From Ulota crispa (lineage: Eukaryota > Streptophyta > Bryopsida > Orthotrichales > Orthotrichaceae): a stretch of DNA of 64,000 bases. The position numbers and the translations under genes are program-made. Positions 12,580-24,329 of this stretch are shown piece by piece. Positions within the stretch are counted from its first letter, which is position 1; every line of letters starts with the position of its first letter. The DNA lies in NCBI GenBank assembly GCA_963920765.1, contig OY987245.1:25498727-25562726 (forward strand). The letters are read 5' to 3'. Below the pieces are notes generated by a model. The model did no database searches. It was not told the DNA's origin and was given only the letters and a program-made list of their open reading frames with translations.

Positions 12580-13672
12580 CAAATTTGGAAAAGTGGCCAA
12601 GGAAGATTGCAACAAAGATGTTGCATGAAGAGGCATTGAATATTTATGACCAATATTTGATCTTGCAGTTGGACAAGACATACATTTCACATGGAACACA
12701 AGGAATGGAGACCATTAAGAGGAAATTCCACCACATGTTCCATACAACGATGAATAGGGACAAGTGGTAGGAAGACTATACAAAGAAGGGTTTGATTGTT
12801 GGCTTGACAAATAAGTGACGACATGCGTTTTCAACCTTGTCCAAGTTGCTAAGACCATAAAAAACTTCAAACGGCTTGTATTCCCAACTTAGCAAGCGTT
12901 GTTCTCACTACACAAGAAGGTGTATTGGTGGCATGATGCTGTGCGTGGATTCTCTTCACACAATATTCATAACACTCCATGGCTTCAATAGAGTCAAAAT
13001 TTGGCCATAGGTCAAGGGGTAGCTAGAGGAGTGGTGGTGGTTGCCTTATCTGGCCACAGCTTAAAGGAAGGGCATGAAAGGGTGCGTAAAATTAGGCTCC
13101 AAAATTCAAAGCATATTCTTGAGACAATGGAATTGGTGGAGAAGACATCCTTGCATGTTGGAGACTTGAAGAAAACTAGGGAGAAGTTGTCCATTGAAGC
13201 ATTGGTTTGCCCATGCAATCATCTAGGAGTCATTAAATTCTTTGTTGTAAACGTTGCTACTATGGAGTGTTATTCTCAATGGTGGAATGGAGGTACTTTG
13301 GGTGCCATGTTTCATTTGGATCATAAAAACAAAGATCATGAAGAATTGGAGAGCTTGCTTATTACACAACACTAGAAGGGATGGAAGAAGCCAAACAAAT
13401 TATGGCATATAGATGCAACCGCACCAAACTTGCATGGGCGTTGATTGCCATTGTGGATGCTAAGCAGCAATCTTCAGTACTCTACAACAAAATCACTCTT
13501 GAGAACATCATGCTGCACTTTTCTAATGATGATGGGAGAATTGTGTGGATTGCGCTATGTAATTGGGGAATGGGCAGTCGCCTTAATGAAGAAACACCTT
13601 TTTTGTACCATTTCCAAAGTCCTAAACTTTTGCAAGAGACAATAGACGTTGGTGGGTGGCACCAAAGTTGAT
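12580..13672 (+). pseudogene. Broken gene of unknown function, repeat-associated
   Basis: Coding-like pieces on the plus strand include 12585-12770 (KWPRKIATKMLHEEALNIYD), 12900-13000 in another frame (SLHKKVYWWHDAVRGFSSHN), 13001-13375 (basic, with RKIRLQNSKHILETMELVEK, then NVATMECYSQWWNGGTLGAM), and 13381-13671 (KQIMAYRCNRTKLAWALIAI, LCNWGMGSRLNEETPF). Adjacent pieces join smoothly if single frameshifts and stops near 12770, 12990 and 13376 are allowed. The last piece ends cleanly at a TGA. I recall similar proteins being repeated in seedless-plant genomes but know no domain or function. It is divergent from the minus-strand unknown gene at 10323. Confidence 0.5.
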
Positions 13673-13839
13673 GTACTTGATTGGGGAGGCAAGGCCTTCA
13701 ATATCTTCAACTTGCACGGTGAAGCCACCATGTGTTGGTATACACACTGATGGATATGGCATAGGGGAAATTGCGACAAAGGTATGAAAAAAAGACCGCG
13801 GAAATGTAGAGATGATTCCTGATAATATGGCATTTTCTA

Positions 13840-15715
13840 TATTCTAGGCATCATTGGGTAAATTGATCAAGGAGGATCCACAGCAATGACGCTTGGTGAC
13901 ACATGTCGTTCAACATCTTAGTGGTGCTACAACATTTTGGACACCACCTATAAGTTGCTACCGCAAGGCCCCGCAAAGAAAAAGAATTGAAGGACAAACA
14001 AGCTAGGAAGGAAGATTAGATACTTGTGTATCACAATTATAGTGCAAACTTAGAAATGTACTCCGTAGCACTTGCATGTATTACAGGAAAAGAACACATG
14101 TAGCAATGATTGTATTTTGTCTTCAATGTATGGTTCACTAGTTTCCTTTTCATATAAATAGATATGAAATTTTTTGTTCCATTTTTTCCTTTTTGTAATG
14201 AATGATTTTGTTGTATATTATTTTGGTTGTAAATTACAGCTCCAATTTTGTATTAAAATTTACAATGATGAACGGAAATACTAGAAGTACAATATGTGCT
14301 TTGAACTTTACAAATTGAAGCTTTAACCCCTTTGAGGAAAACTTGGACCTCAACCTAAACCCTCTGGCTAAACCTTTTGGTGTGATCTTCCCATACTTTT
14401 ATGAAAGGCGCGGAATAGAAAAATGTACGTGGGCATCTTGATTTTCCATCATTTTGGAATTTGATGAAAAAGTTATGCATGAATTTATGAGAAGTAGGAG
14501 AGGACTACTTGTCCAGGGCTTCAGAAGCCCTAAAACTTTGTTACAGTTAAATTTTCCTTGAAACAAGTTCTAAAATGTAATCTTTGTGATTTTGTGTGTG
14601 TGGGAAGCTTTGAATTAGTTCGTTTCAATGAATAAGACAAAAGTTATGAGGATTGTTGGGTGCAAGCAATTTTGGATTTTGTATTGTATAATTAAACATT
14701 GAACTCTTTTATTTTACTCAATTTTCAAAATTTCAGTGAAAATACTAAACCGTAGGAAGTATGTTGTTCATCACAGCATTGTAAGTTTATAGCCATTGGG
14801 ATTTTCTAGTTTGCTTTCAATATTAGATTTCTAAATAATCTGGTGATTCCAATCACTATGTAGTTCCTTTCCTTTTATTTCCACCAGGTGTGGTGCACTT
14901 CCAAGCGTATTGAGATTTCTCACAAGCATACCTAATTTCATGTCCTGCATGGATAACATGAAGTGCAACTTCAGGTAGAGGAATTTTGTGGTTTTAAGAG
15001 TGGTCAAAGACTATTACCAAATGCTACAAAACTTATTAGGGTCCACAAAAATCAATTGTTTTTCCTCTTCAAATGTACATATGTCACTCCTCTCCATCAA
15101 TAATGAGATGATTTTTTTCCCACAAATACCATGACTACTTTTGGTTCAAGCAAGATTGTAGAATTGCTTTTCCTAACAACAAATCAAAAAATCCCTTTTT
15201 ACAATACCTCCTAGAAGTGGCAGTTACTAGTGATTTGCATAGGAAAAAGGGCTTGGTCTTTTAGGGGTTACATTTCTAAACCCTTATATTGATTACAATT
15301 TAGTAAACCCCAAACTTTCAAGACACCCTAAAGCACTAGAAATTTGTGACTACCATGTACTTTGCAAGGAACAAAATAAGTCAAAAGCAATCTTTTATTA
15401 AATATTTAATAACTAAAATTGTGTATTACAGTAGTATATAAAAAGATGAACATATTGTTCAAAATGGATAGTAATTGTACTTATGCAAGTTCTTAATCAA
15501 TTCATGGAAGTGAAAAGGAGCAAGAGGGGTATTTCATATTAATGCCAAAATTGGCATGGACGGTAGTGAGCCTAATAACTCATTGCATATTAGAATGTGA
15601 AGAGATTGTTCTCTTTCACATGGACGCACTCAACGTTTTCCATGCCTGAGAGTGCGTACATGATTAATGGCATTAACATCTTTTACAGCTATGTTATTCT
15701 TGCCAAATCTTGCTG
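13840..15715. other. AT-rich spacer between two broken genes
   Basis: No frame of useful length, no motif and no clear repeat array was seen. It may be non-coding sequence of the elements on either side. Confidence 0.5.
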
Positions 15716-15722
15716 CTAGACC

Positions 15723-18700
15723 TTATCGCGGCGCTCTATAATCACTATCTCTTGGAACCTCACCGGATGTGCCTACATTACCACCAATGGATCCGTCATT
15801 GTCGTTGGATGTAGCACTACCACTTTGACTTGAAGAACTAGAACAGGAATTAGGAGCATGACCGCCAAGATGATGGCAAACAATAGAGGACATTGTCCAA
15901 ATAGGTCTTTGCCCAATTGCATCCATAACACCATCTGTATTGGGCATCCCTACAATATCAAATGGTTGGGCTGCCCCTTGCTCTCTTCTCAACCTTTGGC
16001 GTGTTCTTTTACTCAAGTATTCACTAGTAGTACCCTATTGATGTGGCCATTTGGATTGAGTATTGGGACGTAGAACTGGGCGTGACAAAGTCTAGTTTGC
16101 AGTCATATGCTTTGTCATACTCAAAGGTGGAAAGAGACTAGTCAATTGTGTGCCTATTGATGAAGTTGGTCCACAAGGATAAACTTTGGAAGTAAAAGGC
16201 CTTGATGGTGGATTATCCAATAATGGCACTTGGCGTTGCACTCCAATTGAGTCTTGATGTGGAGGGGGCATGTCAATATCTAGGGTAAGAGGGCGCCCTT
16301 TTGTACGAGTGGTTTGAACAAGCAATGATGGTGAAACAATTGCATCATGGTTGCGTCTTCTTTGAACATCAATGCCATTTGGATTTGTTACAATGGCCAC
16401 ATGTTCATCAATAAGGCTTGGACTTGGCGGAGTTTGTGCCGTCATGTCCTCTCCCATATGTACCTCACTTGGACCAGCAGCCCATGTCTTTGGCATCTAT
16501 GGTGGAAACTCATTGTGTCCCTTGTGGCCATAGCCATTATTATCCCCCTCATTGTAGTCAAATACAAACTTATCAATTAGATTACACCTTTCATGCCTCC
16601 CACTACTTCTAAGAAATGGGTCACTGCCTTCATCGAAGTTGTCATTGTCAGGGTTAGAGAGAACTGACCCAAGGTCCAAACCATCAAATTCTTCTATCAT
16701 GGAGTCTTCTGATATCATGTTTTCAATATACCATTGTGTTGGATTTGCTACTTCCCTTTCTCTGAGAGTCTTGGGACTAGTGTAAATGTAACCCAATTGC
16801 TTTGCACACTCTGATATCAATCTATTGCGAGACTTGTTGTGAACAAATGAGCACATGCTCTAGTTATGTTCACATGATGATGCAAAACACACTTGTACAA
16901 GGATTGTTTTTGCAATCAATGCAAATGTACGAGTAGGGGCCCCAAAAAGAACTCACCACTCATGGGGCTCCAAATTTATAGCGTATACGTTTGGGGATTC
17001 ACTGAAAATCACTCTTCCCTCTCAAAAAGCTTGGTACTCAAACAAAGCAGATGCAAATGCTTGGTCTCCAACCAATAGTTTGCGTAGTACTCTCAAGATG
17101 GCCACCTTTGCTTAGTTGTTGTCCATAATTAGAGTAATTTAATCAAGTAAAAAGGGATTCAATAGAGCACCTGCATAATGAAGATCTATTCTCATCATAT
17201 CCCACCGTGTGTAAAAATCGTATTTAGCCCAACTTGCATACTCTGTTGGTAATAAGAATGGTGGATCTTTGAAAGATAAAACACTCTTCTCCATGTTCTT
17301 CATCAAAAACCATTCCTTCCCCATACATTAGCGTTTACCATCAAACTCTCAAAGAGCAATCAAGACAAGCTCCACCATGCGCACAAAGTTCAAACAAGAC
17401 TTCCAAAATGAATTTGATTGCACATGTTGTTGTACACTTTCTGCCTTTTTCTGCATTTCATTTGTTGTTAATTTCCTCAAGTACTCATTCCATTGCGGAT
17501 CATAGATAGTCAATTCCACGGCTTCTCTTACTTCCACCAAACACTTGATCATGAGAAACGTGGTTCCAAAGCGCGTGCCATTTGGATTTTTTAGCATGTG
17601 ATTAGAAGAATGTTGACGAAAGATTGAAAGTTGCATGTGATGCCTGCAAATGTATTTTACAATGACCTCTGTTTTCACCACAATTGTTGATATCCAATCT
17701 TGTTTTCTCCAATCTTCAAGTAAAAGGTCAAGCACATGCGTTGGACAACCTTGAAAGTAAATGTATGGAAACCAACAAATTATTTATGTTGTGGCTGCAC
17801 GCATGCTCCCTGCATTGTCTGTGCAAACCTGTACTACATTTTGTCCCCCACCTCTTCAATTAAAGACATTATACAATTAGCCACATAGGAAGCATCTTTG
17901 CTTTCACCTATTGTATCTACGGATCTAAGAAAAACCTCTCCACTTGTACATGCCAACATGATATTGATCAATGGTCGGTGTGACACATTGTCCCATCCAT
18001 CGAAGCATATTGTCACGCCATACTTGTGGATTGGTCCCTTTATCTTTTTTGTTACCAGTTTGACCACTTTGTCCTTTGCAAAGTCCATAAGCTTTGTACA
18101 AATTGCATGGTAAGCTGGAGGTTTGTACAATACCCTTGCATCCAATGTAGATCTCATTGCATCTATAATAGCATGATGCTTTGCTACATTGAATGGTATA
18201 TTAGCTTCATAAAAAAACTTAGCCCATTTCTTGTCTAGCATTTGATACTTTGAGGAGTTCATTCCTTCTTGTAAAGATAATTGCCTCAAAGGTGGACTGG
18301 CGAGTAAGTAGGGCCGGACGCCTCCAACAATTGTACTTGGGAGCATTATCCCTCATAGTTTTCTCGACCTTCATTTGCTAAGACTAAAGCATTAGATTGT
18401 TGCTCACCGTATATAGCACTCGTTGGAATTATTAACGACAATGTCACTTCCACATTATTTTCATTCTCACCCACTGACACTGCAGGTACATGTCCTCTAC
18501 AATTGATAAACATTTTTTTCACAACTGCATTGGCTTTGTTACACGATCTCACTACAAGGAGGTTATTAGTTCCCTTGTACCTCAAATGGAAAAAAAGAAC
18601 AACTTTTTTGATAACTTAGGATAGTTCCACAATACTTGCATGCACTTTTTCCATTTGATCGTTGCGTGCACCATGGGTTCCATTGAGTCTTGCCCCCACC

Positions 18701-18845
18701 CATTATCATTGCTTGTTCTTCTTTCTGACCCTAAAAAAGAAATAACAAGATTAGTATTCTGTATGAAATGTGGTGTAGAAACAACACTTGCTACTCTCAC
18801 AACAAGTGCTCCCACACACACTCTTCTTGGACTTCCCTGCAATGC
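15723..18845 (-). pseudogene. hAT-family transposase, decayed
   Basis: Reading right to left, the BED-finger region (18660-18520) is degenerate: it has a W-x-x-C start, a central FFHLR-type block and a later C-x-K-A-N-A-V-V-K-K-M. A DUF659 region follows at 18346-17834, with PPAYHAICTKLM and YGVTICFDGWDN, whose Asp is the likely first catalytic residue. After one frame change comes VCTDNAGSMRAAT with the second Asp, then GCPTHVLDLLLEDW, the usual hAT C-x-x-H motif. The C-terminal dimerisation domain (17050-16770) keeps LFGAPTRTFALIAKTIL and SFVHNKSRNRL. The Trp of the conserved CERNWS motif is replaced by TAG near 16858. A proline- and serine-rich tail with stops runs to 15723. Frame changes and stops make this a dead copy. 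No terminal repeats or 8-bp target duplication were found by eye. Confidence 0.85.
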
Positions 18846-18979
18846 AATGGTTGTACACCAACCAAGTCATAGGAGCAAAGATCAACAAGGAAATGCGACC
18901 TTGAATAGTCGGGAGTCCTTCTTATGGTTTTGAAACCCTAAAGCTTTTGTGAATGGCTAAACTTGCACAACATACTAGA

Positions 18980-19250
18980 AACGTCGGGGAGCCGTCTAGT
19001 GGACAAACTGTGCATTTGGTGGACGCTCTTGTTGACTGCTAGACGGATTTGTTGTTTGGTTGACAGACTTGCTGTCTAGTCAACGGACTCACTGTCTAAT
19101 CAACAAATTAGATGACAAACTAATTGACATACATCATCCACGGCCTAGACGGTCCATTAGCATTTTGGATAGATCTTGCCGCGTCCTGGCACATCATGAC
19201 AGACGCGTCATGACATTTGGACATAAAAAGCCAACGTCACGTTGGTTTAG
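18980..19250. repeat. GACGG-rich block 4
   Basis: A short block with AGACGG, CAACGGAC and TTGACAGAC words repeated every 20-30 bases. It lies immediately upstream of the minus-strand hAT transposase and is similar in composition to blocks 1-3. Confidence 0.5.
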
Positions 19251-20090
19251 ACAACCTTGCCTCCATCTAATTGAGGTATTTGCCCCTATTTGCAATAAAA
19301 AAAAATTCTTCATTAGCAACACACTGATGAGAATTTCCAAGAAAACATAAAAGGTAAACAAACTATGCTTATTCACTCCAATCTCTAAAAACCATATAAT
19401 GTTAGAAGTCTCTCACTAAAAACCATAACCCTTGAATATTATGATTTAAATGTAGCCGCCACCATGACCTAGATTTCATAACAACAACAGCAATGAAGTA
19501 GCAGTGATCAAATTCTCATTATAGGTGCTATACACCAATAAGCATATCCACAAGAGCAAGATAGGTATGTCCCCTTTTTAATATTGAAAAATGCTTCTCT
19601 AAAGATTTATTCATAGACATAATCTAATTTCAAATCAAAATACCAATTAAGATGAAATGACAATAGAGTCCTTGGCTAGAATTAAAGACATATTATCAAA
19701 TTTAATTATAGCCTCTAAACCAATGGATCTCTGGATTCTTACAACAATAAGAAAAGTTGTTGATAAGAAGATAAGTTTCTTTACCTTAGCTTTCAAGTCT
19801 TTGTGTGGAGTTTGCTTCCAAAGTCTAGGTAGGTCAGTGTTTTCATGAAACACATAAATGAGCCAGCAGTGCGAGTACTTTGAGTATTGTGAAAGACCAT
19901 CAAGCGCTTTAGTTGCTATATTTTTACTTCACAAATCACAATACAAGGCTTGCTCTTGCTAAAGTGAGTATCACTAGTTGTTGTGATGTTCCATTCTTGT
20001 AGAATTACCAAATACAAACAATCATCAAAAAATCTACTATTGAAACTTAAGAAGCGCAAGAACACAATGACAATTGTTTTTCAAACTTAG
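19251..20090. other. AT-rich spacer
   Basis: Two overlapping opposite frames near 19647-19853 are open but carry no recognisable motif. Nothing else supportable was seen. Confidence 0.4.
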
Positions 20091-20099
20091 CAAGATTGA

Positions 20100-21300
20100 C
20101 AATGGGAGCTACAAAAACAAAAACATCAATAGCATGGACTTTTGCAAGTCCACCATTTGGCGAAACAGGACCGGATAAGCCCAATGGGAGTCATGGAATA
20201 GGGTATGTACTCCCAGCTTCTTCATCTTTGCTGCTTAAAACTATAGTCATCCTTTGGTACTGATATTGGTAATGCTATTGCTTGATTATATCATCTTGAA
20301 AGTCACGTTGATGTCAATTGAGACCACATCAAAAATATTGAGAAGAGTTTTAAAGAATCTTATATAAAAAAAATGGGATTTTTGACTGAAGATAAATTGC
20401 TGTGAATGTATGATGAAAGATTCTCAACAAAATGCTACGCACCTATTTGATACTTTTCAATGTGTATCATAGAGAATGCTTAATAGTTCCATCTAATATT
20501 ATCATTGCACAATTTCTTGTCAAATTGCAAATTGATGCCATCATTTTTGAACTATTTGAGCATTTTAGCTTTTTTTGAAGTGTTGCCTAATCCAATTCAA
20601 TGCAATATTTAAAAGAAGGCAATGGTTATTTGGGCACTTTCAAGAAGTGGCTAGTGATTTTTATTTGCCTACAAAAAAAACGCATGGTACTACAAAAATC
20701 TACAAAAATCCATGCATAGGGGCCACTTCCAATCCAACAAATAATAAGATGGAGCTTGCTAGACTACAAACCATTCTCAAAAAATGCCCCTCTGCACCAG
20801 ATAGAAAACCAAAATACAAATCCCTGCTACAACAACACTATGAAAGTGTAGCATAAGAGCTGGTTCTAAAATGTCAAATAAGAAATCTTGCTAGTTGTGG
20901 ATTGCATATATCAAATTTCTCCATGATTATTATCTCCATTCTACAAAAAAAATCTAGCAACGTAAATATTGATCATCCAAGGGATGTAGTAGTTGGAAAG
21001 ATACTGAAATTGGTAGACGGTTTTAAGCCTATAAGGAAGAAACTTGCAAGGTATTGAGCAAACAAATTTCAACAAGGCTAAAATCATTGATGAAGACAGC
21101 CGTTGAGTGATGCAAATTTGTATGAGCACAAAAGCATGAAATTGTGATCAACTAATCACAAGTGAAGCTGACCTACAAAGATTGGATGAAAAAATTGCAT
21201 TGCTTAAAAGAACATTTTCTTCTCACGATGTACTTCTATACAAATATGAAACTAGGGTGAGAATGAAGGAAAATTATATACCGCATTAAACACAATAAGT
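20100..21300 (+). pseudogene. Broken coding relic of unknown function
   Basis: A protein-like stretch at 20101-20200 (TKTSIAWTFASPPFGETG) is followed after AT-rich sequence by an open frame at 20575-20856 (LARLQTILKKCPSAPDRKPK). Past one TAA the same frame continues to about 21055 (ELVLKCQIRNLASCGLHISN, DHPRDVVVGKILKLVDGFKP). Another frame around 21165-21290 gives a charged, helix-like segment (SEADLQRLDEKIALLKRTF). Composition argues for a decayed gene, but I do not recognise the family. Confidence 0.35.
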
Positions 21301-21366
21301 ACAAAGCATCTTACATTGTTAGGAAAAGATCAAAATACACATTGAATTATTGGTACTAGCACTTAC

Positions 21367-22150
21367 CAAAACTTCAATTTCTCCTCTTTTTCAAAATGCA
21401 TTCCATCATTGGTTTTTTTCTTTGAGTAGAAGTACCCCAATCATCTGTAACTATTGTTAATGGATCCAAAGGATGTAAATGTGTATCTTTCAATGGCTTT
21501 GATAATTGTAATAAATAGCATTGAGCCTTGACAGTGATTGCAGTCGCATGATCTTAAAGGGCAGGGTTGGCCAAAACTATTTCTTGAAGTCTTAAAATCT
21601 CATCATGTAGTGTCTTCTTGCTTAACTTTGCCAGGTTTGAGGATGGTGAATTCTCTCTCAAATTTGATGTGGAATCATTATTTTCTTCATTTTCCGTAGT
21701 AATATCCTCTATAGGTGGAAAAGCAAGAAGGTCTTCTCCATGATCTAATGTTGTAGGAATTATCCATGTTCCACCTTCTAAAGAATTGTAAAAACACTTA
21801 CATACTTTAAGGAGGTGATCATCATCAATTTTTGTTAAGAAGTGTGGAACTCATATTATATGTTTACACATATTTCCTAAACAAATACAAGCACATGTAC
21901 AAAAAGTCCATTTTGTATGTAGATAATAAAAATGATACTACACATTTGGACCATGACTATGATTAAGAACAATAATAAGGTCCATCTTTGAAGATGGAAA
22001 TATAATATCTTCTTTATTTATAACTTTGCTTTTCAGCACCATGTCTTTGATTAGGTCATCTCTAAGGTTGTCTTCCGGGACATTGCAACAACTCAACAAA
22101 CTTGACATCATAGATGGATATGAGCCCCTTTGTTCGTCTAGTAGGATCAA
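21367..22150 (-). pseudogene. Coding relic of unknown function, at least two exons
   Basis: The frame at 22150-21938 (LLDEQRGSYPSMMSSLLSCC) has protein-like composition. After a gap, a second coding stretch runs from about 21838 to 21368 (KIDDDHLLKVCKCFYNSLEG, DHGEDLLAFPPIEDITTENE, LAKLSKKTLHDEILRLQEIV) with one TAA in frame. It ends at a good splice donor, TTTTG/GTAAGT. The acidic, coiled-coil-like character suggests a regulatory or transposon accessory protein. No domain is recognised. It converges with the plus-strand relic at 20.1-21.3 kb. Confidence 0.4.
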
Positions 22151-22189
22151 CTTTTACACTTGACTTTTTGAAAACTACCCCTCTAATTT

Positions 22190-22690
22190 ATTAGCCCAGT
22201 TGGACGCCATGTGGCATCCGAGTGGCATAGTTGGGGGCGCATGTAGGTTTAGGGCGATTTTGGTACTTGAGAGATTGTAGAAGGGGCACTTAGAGGTGTT
22301 GGGGCGACTTCACCTATAGGACAACTGTGGGAGAGGTCAACTCCTAAATCTAGGCTACTTTAGGTTGCAGTTGCTTGTCAACCCTTAGTTTAAGGGTGTA
22401 GGGTAGGCATGTGCCCAGGCTCATGGTCGCAAGGCACAAACTTGCACGCACCCTTTCTAAACTGTGGTTGCCCCTTCAAGCCTGCATGCGCCTTGCTTGA
22501 CCTCCATGTGACCTGTCAAACCCGTATGTGCCCCATGGACCTCCATGTACAGGCGCCCTCGGACCTTGGCACCCGTAATTGCCACTTTGGACCAGTGGTT
22601 GCTTCTTTGGACACGCAGTTGCCCCACCTCATCCGCATGCATGTAGGAGCAATCCCCTAGCTGCAGTTGCTCCTTATAAGTCCATTGCCA
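22190..22690. repeat. GC-richer low-complexity patch
   Basis: A degenerate array of words such as GCATGCGCC, GACCTCCATGTG and TTGGACCAGTGG recurs every 20-30 bases. Open frames exist on both strands because stops are rare in this composition, but neither looks like a real protein. Confidence 0.4.
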
Positions 22691-22837
22691 TGTCTAATTT
22701 GGTATCTTTCTTCCTCACTTAGGCTAAACAACTTATAACCATTTGTAACTACATGTGATATCCTTTAGTGAGGAAATTTTTTATACTATCTACGATCACT
22801 TTATCAAATTTTGGGGGATCTTTGTTGGGCTTTTGCT

Positions 22838-23392
22838 AATGGCTAGCACAGGGAACAACGGTGGATTTCTTCCTGTTCCAACACTTGCACATACTGCTGA
22901 AGCTGAACGGAAGTCTCTTCTAGAAAAAAATCAGAAGCATAGAGGAAATGTACAACGATAATGATGGCATGTGCTGAATAGCCCCAATCACCTTGCGTTC
23001 AAAGGTAAGGTTGAGGAGCCGGAGCCATAGACAATACAAATTTGCAAAGAGTATAGTGACTAGTGCCACATTGACAAGTTATTTCTAGCAACGCGCCACC
23101 ATTTCAACCGGCATTCAAACAAAGCAAACTTGAAGTATAGTGAAAGTGTTTAGAGATACATCAAGGTGGTGCAGGTTCTTTACAAAACCCCCTTTGTTGA
23201 TAGAAACAAAGTCAACTTCTTTATTGCAAGAAGAGTTTACGCTCAAGTGTCATTGAAAAAGGAGGTTGATTAGAGCTCAATGAAGCCAACTAAGTATGTC
23301 ATCCGCCCAGAGAATGGGTGGAAAGCTATTTTGGGAGCCAAGAGCTGGGAGCCCAAAAGAAGGAGCCAGAATTTTGATCTAGAAATTTGAAA
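22838..23392 (+). pseudogene. Short coding relic of unknown function
   Basis: The frame opens with ATGGCTAGCACAGGG at 22839 and reads FLPVPTLAHTAEAERKSLLE to a stop at 22961. Beyond one or two frame changes a coding-like stretch at 23040-23390 follows (SNKANLKYSES, RYIKVVQVLYKTPFVDRNK, FFIARRVYAQVSLKKEVD, RPENGWKAILGAKSWEPKRR) with three internal stops. It could be about 185 residues of a transposon-encoded or gag-like small protein. No family is assigned. Confidence 0.35.
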
Positions 23393-23399
23393 AATCCTA

Positions 23400-24320
23400 T
23401 TACCATGGGTTTAAGTACCTATAGCCTTGGCAATTTCCTATGACCGTGAAAAATCTAAAAAGAGAGATTTATGAAAAATCTAAACCAATATAGAAAGAAA
23501 GGGCATATTTAAAAAAGCAAAGTATAGGGATTAAAACATTAGAGGGTTTAGGGAAATTCAAAGATGTGAGCAACCTAAAGATGTACAAAGATAACATTAA
23601 GACAAACAAAATTAAAGGAATAATCATGAACAAAATACTTGCAAATTTTCAAATAGCAATGAACATCAAAAGTTTTAATAGTAACAATAAGAACAACATG
23701 TAGACATGACAATAAAAAGAAATAAGGTTTTGTGAAGGAGTGGTAATGATAACATGACAATCAAATCCAAATATATAAAGTCATATGCGACAAAACATCA
23801 ATAATATGTAGTGTCTCAAGTATAGAAACTCTAAAAAGCTAGAGACATCTATGATGCAACATCCGGTGTCTTTGCACTACTCTGCAAATGAGTCTATCAA
23901 AGAAATAATACGACCTAAAGATACTCCAAACTCATGATCAATCTCACACATAGATGGTATGAAATCATCTCCATCTAACTCAACAACAAAGACTTGCAAG
24001 AACTACTCCACCCTCTCATCTCCACAAATGGCTGTGATTCCTAATAAACAATATCACCAATAGCATAAAGATTTGCAGTCTTTTTAGCGTAAGATAGCAA
24101 ACAAAAAGACAAATCATAATTGCCTTGTACAAAAGAGTGGTGGTCAAGATAAACTGTTGGTGGAGGACTTAGGCTTGAGCTACATAGATAAACAAATGCA
24201 TCAGAAATAATGAACCATTGAAATCACCAAAAAATCAGAAATTGAAGATAGAAAGTTAAATATAACTAAAGGTACAAAACACAATCATATCGGATCTACT
24301 ACAAACAATAGGAAGGAGTA
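23400..24320. other. AT-rich spacer downstream of methyltransferase-like copy A
   Basis: Low-GC sequence with no convincing frame. By comparison with copy B, the 3' untranslated part or a last exon of copy A may lie here, but I cannot place it. Confidence 0.4.
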
Positions 24321-24329
24321 AAGAAGAGA

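Noticed and set aside
22409..22660. Plus-strand 83-codon open frame as a gene
   Set aside because: The frame is open on both strands through GC-richer repetitive words, and the translation has no protein-like pattern.
23333..23370. GAGCC cluster as a left terminal repeat for copy A
   Set aside because: Only three copies, with no GCTAAAG start, and it reads as part of the small coding relic at 22.84-23.39 kb.
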